Below, piece after piece: positions 6,819 to 11,396 of a stretch of 11,396 bases of DNA. The notes under the pieces are model-generated. The model worked only from the letters and a program-made list of their open reading frames with translations. It was not told where the DNA came from and did no database searches. A program made the position numbers and the translations under genes. This DNA is from Anaerolineae bacterium (GTDB taxonomy: Bacteria; Chloroflexota; Anaerolineae; Promineifilales; Promineifilaceae): contig JANQSK010000451.1 of the NCBI GenBank assembly GCA_028284105.1, positions 1 to 11,396 on the forward strand, given 5' to 3'. Position 1 is the first letter of the stretch; the number at the start of each line of letters is the position of its first letter.

Positions 6819-8489
6819 ATGAATTTAAATGCTGCTATCCAAATGCCCGCCGTGGTTCTGGTTGGTTTAGAATCTGTTGGCAAATCAGCCCTTTTTCGTG
6901 CGCTGACAGGGCAAGCGACTGGAGATGAGTTGAATTTTCGCGGTTCGACTGTTGACGTGCGTTTTGCGCCAATACCAGAGCAAGAAGCCCATGTTGTTGA
7001 TACTCCTGGTATCCGAGCTGCCGATGACAGCGAGACCACACGGCTGGCACTGACGCAGATTGATCAAGCTGACACGATTTTACTGGTGGCTCGGGGGACG
7101 CATGTACGGCAGGAGGTTGAAACCTTGCTGACACAGCTTGGTCCTCAATTGCAACGGCATAAAGCGGCTTTGGCACTCACTTTTGCTGATCGCAGTCATG
7201 AACAGATGCCAACGGCCGTTCAGTCGTATACTGAATCATTGGGCATCCCTGTGGCCTTGGTGAATGCACGCCAAATGGCTGAGTCAGAGCGAAACACGCT
7301 ATTGCAAGCTGTCGCAACGGCCGTTCCACTCTCCCAAAAACCTGTGGCCACCATTCCATTACCTGATATTCCCATCATTCAGCCACAATCCACCGTGTAT
7401 GAACGGTCAAGATGGGGTGCCCCACTCGCATTGCTGACCCTCTTTTTGCTCTTTGCTGTTCCTGTTTACCTCGCCTATATCTTAGCTGATAGTTTGCAGC
7501 CACTCATCGATGCCGCTTTGATTGAACCGCTCGTGAGCTGGTTTGCCCCGCTTGCAACGGCCGTTCCTTTGCTTTATGAACTGCTGGTTGGCGACTATGG
7601 GGTCATTACCCTTGGTTGGTATTCGTTTCTTTGGGCGTTCCCAGTGGTGTTGTTCATTGGCATGAGTGTAGCTGTTTCTGAAGAAATGGGGCTAAAAGAC
7701 AGAATAACGGCGAGCTTAGACCCTTGGCTGAGGCGAATTGGGCTAAACGGCCGTGATCTTGTCCCTGTACTTTCTGGATACGGCTGTAACGTTGTTGCCC
7801 TTTACCAGAGTCGTTCGTGTAGTCAATGCACCCGTGAAGCATGTGCTTCGCTCATTGGTTATGGCTCAGCATGCAGTTACCAGATAGGGGCGACGCTCTC
7901 CCTGTTTGCGGTTGCGGGTCATCCAACACTCTTCTTCCCTTATCTACTATTGCTGTCTGTGGTTGGGGCGATTCATACTCGGTCTTGGTATAAACCGCTA
8001 CCATTAGAAACGGCCGTTTCCCTTGCAGACCGCTCATTTTTACAAAAACCATCTAGTCGGGCGATTATGTGGCGTGTACGTGGTGTTTTGAAGCAGTTTC
8101 TTTGGCAAGCGATGCCAATCTTTTTACTGATGTGTGTCGTTGGCGCCATTTTGGCACAAAGTGGTCTGCTTGATTGGCTAGCAGAAGGTCTGTCACCATT
8201 ATTAGGGCTGATTGACCTACCTGGGGCAGTGGCTCCAGGTGTTATTTTTGCCATCGTGCGCAAAGATGGGTTGCTCATCCTCAATCAAGGGGAAGGGGCC
8301 TTATTGACTTCTTTGTCGGTAGGGCAACTATTTGTGTTGGTTTATCTAGCCTCTACCCTTACTGCCTGCATCGTGACATTATGGACGGCGCGGAAGGAAT
8401 TAGGCTGCCAAGTGGCATTAAAAATTGCGGGTCGACAGGCACTCACCTCACTGGTGAGCACGTTGGGTTTAGCGTTACTACTGACCTAA
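6819..8489 (+). CDS. FeoB-like membrane GTPase, candidate divalent metal transporter
   Basis: About 556 aa: an N-terminal small G domain (about 10-170) fused to a polytopic membrane region starting near residue 200. G domain: P-loop GLESVGKSALF (16-26), a likely G2 Thr in GSTVDV (42-47), DTPG (61-64). The G4 motif is TFAD (121-124) rather than N-K-x-D, so guanine recognition may be altered. The membrane part has the FeoB/gate motif LSGYGCNVVAL, followed by SRSCSQCTREACASLIGYGS, where E. coli-type FeoB lacks these cysteines. It is shorter than E. coli FeoB (about 770 aa), with little room for the helical spacer between G domain and membrane. ATG 6819 is preferred because AGGAG (6810-6814) precedes it; an upstream start at 6729 would put the 6764-6805 hairpins inside the gene. 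Known FeoB proteins import Fe2+ and some relatives Mn2+; zinc transport is a hypothesis from the neighbours. Confidence 0.85.
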   Translation: MNLNAAIQMPAVVLVGLESVGKSALFRALTGQATGDELNFRGSTVDVRFAPIPEQEAHVVDTPGIRAADDSETTRLALTQIDQADTILLVARGTHVRQEVETLLTQLGPQLQRHKAALALTFADRSHEQMPTAVQSYTESLGIPVALVNARQMAESERNTLLQAVATAVPLSQKPVATIPLPDIPIIQPQSTVYERSRWGAPLALLTLFLLFAVPVYLAYILADSLQPLIDAALIEPLVSWFAPLATAVPLLYELLVGDYGVITLGWYSFLWAFPVVLFIGMSVAVSEEMGLKDRITASLDPWLRRIGLNGRDLVPVLSGYGCNVVALYQSRSCSQCTREACASLIGYGSACSYQIGATLSLFAVAGHPTLFFPYLLLLSVVGAIHTRSWYKPLPLETAVSLADRSFLQKPSSRAIMWRVRGVLKQFLWQAMPIFLLMCVVGAILAQSGLLDWLAEGLSPLLGLIDLPGAVAPGVIFAIVRKDGLLILNQGEGALLTSLSVGQLFVLVYLASTLTACIVTLWTARKELGCQVALKIAGRQALTSLVSTLGLALLLT

Positions 8490-8505
8490 CTAGGAGAAAG
8501 CTTAT

Positions 8506-9342
8506 ATGAACCATTGGGTGACTCAACTCAACTCCAATAGTCAGGTCTACCTCTCGGTTATTGAGCCGATGATTGATTGGTTGTGTGCTGAACAGGCGCT
8601 TCAAGTGTTAGATGCGGGCTGTGGCCGTGGTGAACCTGCGCTGTTATTTGCTTCACGTGGTTGTCGAGTGACTGGCGTTGATAAAGACGCCACGATGCTA
8701 GAATCGGCGCTGCACTTGGTGAGTCAAGTGCCTTTTTCAGGTGAGATAAAGCTGGCACAAGGTGATTTGGCACAACTGGCAGATGAGGATGATTCGTTTG
8801 ACCTCGTTTGGACAAGTGCAGCTTTGCATCATGTAGCGGATAAAGTCGCAACCGTTAAAGAATTAAGTCGTGTTTTGAAACTCGGCGGCCGTTTAGCTAT
8901 CCGCGAAGGAGGCCTGCCGCTTCAATTTTTGCCCTTTGATATAGGTCTTACAGCACCTGGATTGCAAGACCGTCTTCACGTTGCTGATAATCAATGGTTT
9001 GTGTCAATGACCCAAGCAACGCTTCCAGAAGAACGGCCGTATCCTTTTGGCTGGTCACAACTTTTGCGGGGCGCAGGTTTTGTCAATATCCAAGCACGAA
9101 CTTTTTTGATGGAGGCACTTCCCCCATTTACTGCTGCACAAGCGGAATTTATAACATACCATTTGTGGCGCACTTACGAGCGAGATCGTGGGCAATATGG
9201 CCCACTTCTAAACGAAGCTGATTGCCTAGCGGTACAGCAGCTGTTAGACAGTAGCAGTCCTCACTATATTTTGGCCCGCGACGATCTGCATCTGCGCTAT
9301 GGCTTGTGTGTGTATGTCGGTGAAAAGTCAAGCGACAGCTGA
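8506..9342 (+). CDS. Class I SAM-dependent methyltransferase (Methyltransf_11 type)
   Basis: 278-aa soluble enzyme that would transfer a methyl group from S-adenosylmethionine. Seen: motif I VLDAGCGRGEP (34-44), the acidic end of strand 2 at GVDKD (57-61), the DSFDLVWTSAALHHV segment in the middle, and LKLGGRLAIREGG after it, the usual UbiE/BioC-like order. The acceptor cannot be inferred: the C-terminal half (about 140-278) shows no motif I know. The ATG at 8506 follows AGGAG (8492-8496) and lies 16 bases after the FeoB-like stop, so the two are almost certainly co-transcribed. A role in a methylated metal ligand or in a stress response is possible but unsupported by the sequence itself. Confidence 0.88.
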   Translation: MNHWVTQLNSNSQVYLSVIEPMIDWLCAEQALQVLDAGCGRGEPALLFASRGCRVTGVDKDATMLESALHLVSQVPFSGEIKLAQGDLAQLADEDDSFDLVWTSAALHHVADKVATVKELSRVLKLGGRLAIREGGLPLQFLPFDIGLTAPGLQDRLHVADNQWFVSMTQATLPEERPYPFGWSQLLRGAGFVNIQARTFLMEALPPFTAAQAEFITYHLWRTYERDRGQYGPLLNEADCLAVQQLLDSSSPHYILARDDLHLRYGLCVYVGEKSSDS

Positions 9343-9345
9343 TGG

Positions 9346-9374
9346 GGCAATGAATTTCATGCTGAATTCTTGCC
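9346..9374 (+). terminator. Hairpin just after the methyltransferase gene, possible terminator
   Basis: GGCAA + GAATT (9346-9350, 9352-9356) pair with AATTC + TTGCC (9365-9374): ten pairs with one bulged T and an eight-base loop, starting four bases after the stop codon. No clean T-run follows, so a classical intrinsic terminator is doubtful; it may protect the 3' end or assist termination before the promoter at 9408. Confidence 0.3.
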
Positions 9375-9407
9375 TATTCATACTCAGCTTATTTCATGAC
9401 GATTCGG

Positions 9408-9437
9408 TTGGCACTTATTGCTTACATTTTTGATAAT
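9408..9437 (+). promoter_or_regulatory. Likely sigma-70-type promoter of the third cobW gene
   Basis: TTGGCA (9408-9413) and GATAAT (9432-9437) each match five of six consensus bases with an 18-base spacer, in the 149-base gap before the gene at 9492. There is no full copy of the 37-bp element found at 2355 and 3508; TGATAAT at 9431-9437 resembles only one half of the palindrome. This paralogue may therefore be regulated differently. Confidence 0.45.
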
Positions 9438-9491
9438 GTTGATGGAGTGGGGAAAATTAGACACAGGATTTAGTCTTTAGGAAAACAATTT

Positions 9492-10571
9492 ATGACCAAT
9501 ACGAGCGAAAAAAGAATTCCGATCACCATTTTGACTGGCTTTTTGGGCGCCGGTAAAACGACGCTGCTAAACCATATTTTACACAGTGACCACGGTTTAC
9601 GAATTGCGGTGCTGGTTAATGATTTCCGCGAAGTCAATATTGATGCATTGCTGGTAGTTGGGGTTGAGGGAGAGACGGTCAGCCTCGCTAACGGTTGCAT
9701 TTGCTGTACGATTCGTGACGATTTAGAAAAAGCCGTTCTTGATCTCATCAAAGCACCTAATCCACCTGAATATATTATTATTGAAGCCAGCGGGGTGAGC
9801 GATCCTGGTGCGGTGGCGCTTACATTTGTTGCTTCACCTGAACTCCGAGCAAACACCAGAATTGATACTATTTTGGCCATGATTGATACGGAACAGTTGT
9901 TGCGGTTAGATGGACAATCTGCCATGTTGGCTGAAAGACAAATTAGTATCCCCGATTTACTCGTTCTCAACAAAGTTGACTTGGTTCCTGCAAAAACGGT
10001 TGGCGTTGTGAAAGAGATGTTTCGAGATTTATTGCCAGCAGGTCGAATAATGGAAACAACTTACGGCCGTATTCCCCTAGAATTGATTCTTAGTGTGGGT
10101 CATCACTCGCTAGACAAACTTCAACCCGATGCCACTTTAGACGTGCACGTGCATCCTGAATTAGATGTAACAACGGATGCTCATCACCATCACCATGATC
10201 ACGAGCATGACGATCATATGCTTCTGTTTAATACATGGTGTTACCGTAGTAAACGGCCGTTTGATTACCAACTCCTGTACGATGCAATCAAAACCTTGCC
10301 CCCCAACATCTATAGAGCAAAAGGGATCGTTTGTTTGAGTGATAACATAAATCTTAAGCGCGTATTGCAGGTTGCTGGAACCCGAGTTAATTTGACCAAT
10401 GAGGGAGAGTGGGATGACCAGGCCTCGTACAATGAATTGGTTTTTATTGGGGAAGCTGGCAGCCTTGATGTGTCAGCATTGCAGCAGCGATTTGATAAGT
10501 GCCTTCTTAAAGATGCGGTAGCTTCTTCAACTCCATCAGATGAAGAGGCGAGCTGGGAACGCCAAGTATGA
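9492..10571 (+). CDS. COG0523 (CobW/ZNG1-type) metallochaperone GTPase with His-rich loop, paralogue 3
   Basis: 359-aa G3E GTPase close in sequence to the paralogue at 2407. Seen: Walker A GFLGAGKT (16-23), CxCC as CICC (69-72), EASGVSDPGAV in the switch region, NKVD (160-163), and a His/Asp loop (about 219-242, including HHHHHDHEHDDH), followed by the CobW C-terminal domain beginning near KRPFDY. The His-rich loop could store or transfer several metal ions. The ATG at 9492 is preceded by AGGA (9479-9482). It has its own likely promoter and lacks the 7-1-7 palindrome of paralogue 1, so the two may serve different conditions or clients. It is followed by a convergent gene on the other strand, so it closes the + strand cluster. 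Confidence 0.92.
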   Translation: MTNTSEKRIPITILTGFLGAGKTTLLNHILHSDHGLRIAVLVNDFREVNIDALLVVGVEGETVSLANGCICCTIRDDLEKAVLDLIKAPNPPEYIIIEASGVSDPGAVALTFVASPELRANTRIDTILAMIDTEQLLRLDGQSAMLAERQISIPDLLVLNKVDLVPAKTVGVVKEMFRDLLPAGRIMETTYGRIPLELILSVGHHSLDKLQPDATLDVHVHPELDVTTDAHHHHHDHEHDDHMLLFNTWCYRSKRPFDYQLLYDAIKTLPPNIYRAKGIVCLSDNINLKRVLQVAGTRVNLTNEGEWDDQASYNELVFIGEAGSLDVSALQQRFDKCLLKDAVASSTPSDEEASWERQV

Positions 10572-10621
10572 GCCTAACTCTTCCTTATCTGACGATTTAC
10601 GGCATATAAAAATAAGCATTT

Positions 10622-11396
10622 TTATAAAAGGTGCTCCTCAAACCCAATTGAAGATAGTCGAATAGGTCCCTCTGCTGTAACGAGAATTTGGTCTTCTAGC
10701 TTGACGCCTTCATGACCACCTACTTCACCAGCATAGCTTTCAACGCACAACACCATATTTTCTTGAAGCTCACCGTCATACCCACTTTGGGCAAAATGGG
10801 ATTCGTGCAGGATCAAAGGGTATTCATTAACCAATCCTGCACCGTGGGCGACAGCAGGTAACATGGATTGCAAATAGGTTTCTGGGTGCGCCCAAGCGTT
10901 GATACTAATATCCTTGAAGCTCATGCCTGGCTTGAGCATTTCGATATTACGCTGGAGTTGGGTGTAGGCGGCTGAATAAAGGTGACGCTGTTCGGCTGTG
11001 GGTGGTTTACCTTCAACGTGCCATGTTCTAGAAATATCGGCCGTGTAGCCACGCGGACCAATCAAGTCAGAGTCGAGTGCCACAAAATCACCCGGTTCGA
11101 TAGGGCGGTCAGAACATTCTTGATACCAAGGGTTCGTTCGAGGGCCTGATGATAAGAGCCGTGTCTCAATCCATTCACCTCCATGCTCGATATTCGTTTG
11201 ATGGAGCATGGACCAGATGTAATTCTCAGTTCGATTTGGCTGGAGAGCCTGTTGCATTCTCCGCATACCTAATTCACATACGGAAATGGCGTTACGAATG
11301 GCTTTGATCTCTTCGGGTGATTTTAAAGCGCGTGCCATTCCGATGAGTTCTTTCCCATCGATGAGTTGGACATCACGCTTTTGCATTGCCCAAACT
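10622..11396 (-). CDS. M24-family metalloenzyme (Xaa-Pro peptidase / DddP-like), N-terminus beyond the window
   Basis: C-terminal catalytic 'pita-bread' domain of an M24 protein; the frame stays open to the window edge (Val-Trp-Ala before the first visible Met), so the ATG at 11386 is probably internal and an N-terminal domain is missing. Counting from that Met, the ligand candidates are D105, D107, D117, H181, E216 and E231, in the segments ALDSDLIG, YTADISRTW, AVAHGAGL, CVESYAGE and VKLEDQ. The GPRTNPWYQECS segment, the DxD and the ligand spacing resemble DMSP lyase DddP as I remember it more than ordinary Xaa-Pro aminopeptidases. The position I expect to hold the DddP catalytic Asp is N187, so lyase activity is doubtful. 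It converges on the third cobW gene with 50 bases between the stops and shows no direct link to the metal genes. Confidence 0.85.
   Translation of the reverse strand, partial: VWAMQKRDVQLIDGKELIGMARALKSPEEIKAIRNAISVCELGMRRMQQALQPNRTENYIWSMLHQTNIEHGGEWIETRLLSSGPRTNPWYQECSDRPIEPGDFVALDSDLIGPRGYTADISRTWHVEGKPPTAEQRHLYSAAYTQLQRNIEMLKPGMSFKDISINAWAHPETYLQSMLPAVAHGAGLVNEYPLILHESHFAQSGYDGELQENMVLCVESYAGEVGGHEGVKLEDQILVTAEGPIRLSSIGFEEHLL

Larger units (their letters stand above)
455..10261. repeat. Dispersed palindrome ACGGCCGT (often AACGGCCGTT), 15 copies
   Basis: The 8-mer ACGGCCGT starts at 456, 985, 3171, 3845, 5061, 6415, 6630, 7212, 7317, 7557, 7747, 8010, 9033, 10063 and 10253. Eight copies are the full 10-mer AACGGCCGTT (starting at 455, 984, 3170, 7211, 7316, 7556, 8009, 10252). 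Five further CGGCCG cores without both flanks lie at 484, 614, 3042, 8886 and 11038. All 15 are inside genes and are read in all three phases: as Thr-Ala-Val (8 copies), Arg-Pro-Phe/Tyr (4) and Gly-Arg (3). About 0.2 copies of a given 8-mer would be expected in this length under equal base frequencies. The function is unknown. Confidence 0.85.

Noticed and set aside
9431..9445. Possible Fur/Zur box TGATAATGTTGATGG before the third cobW gene.
   Set aside because: Only the left half resembles the palindromes at 2377 and 3530; the right half does not pair with it, and TGATAAT is explained as a -10 region.
10606..10626. AT-only hairpin between the convergent genes, possible two-way terminator.
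   Set aside because: Eight A-T pairs with a bulge and no GC pair; too weak to call, and it overlaps the stop codon of the - strand gene.

Overview
The window reads as a metal-homeostasis (most likely zinc) island of a bacterium with moderate GC content. Eleven genes lie on the + strand and one partial gene lies on the - strand at the right end. The taxon cannot be fixed from the sequence. The mix of three COG0523 (CobW-type) GTPases, a FeoB relative and an 8-bp palindrome scattered through many genes would suit an environmental lineage such as Chloroflexota, but that is only a guess. No mobile element, tRNA, rRNA or CRISPR array was seen.

Left block (1-2352): the end of a metal ABC-transporter ATPase, its membrane permease, a Fur-family regulator and a MoaB/MogA-type protein follow each other with gaps of 1 to 11 bases, so they look like one operon (znuC-znuB-zur-moaB). 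The solute-binding protein znuA is not in the window and may lie upstream.

Middle block (2353-5460): a His-rich CobW-type GTPase, an unrecognised Trp-rich 193-aa protein and a second CobW-type GTPase without a His-rich loop. The first two genes are each preceded by the same 37-bp element. It contains a perfect 7-1-7 palindrome (TGATATT-N-AATATCA) of the form bound by Fur-family repressors, placed at exactly the same distance from both ATGs. This is the best candidate operator of the regulator encoded just upstream.

Right block (5565-10571): a flavin-dependent oxidoreductase with a Cys-rich C-terminus, a FeoB-like membrane GTPase with a degenerate G4 motif and extra cysteines, a class I methyltransferase, and a third CobW-type GTPase, again His-rich, behind its own likely promoter. 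The - strand gene (10622 to the window edge) is an M24-family metalloenzyme. Its metal-ligand pattern resembles DMSP lyase DddP as I recall it, with Asn where I expect the catalytic Asp.

Working model (inference): the regulator senses zinc, ZnuCB and perhaps the FeoB-like protein import metal, and the three CobW-type GTPases store metal or hand it to client enzymes during starvation. Separately, the palindrome ACGGCCGT occurs 15 times, always inside genes and in all three codon phases. This is far above chance and resembles the highly iterated palindrome HIP1 of cyanobacteria.
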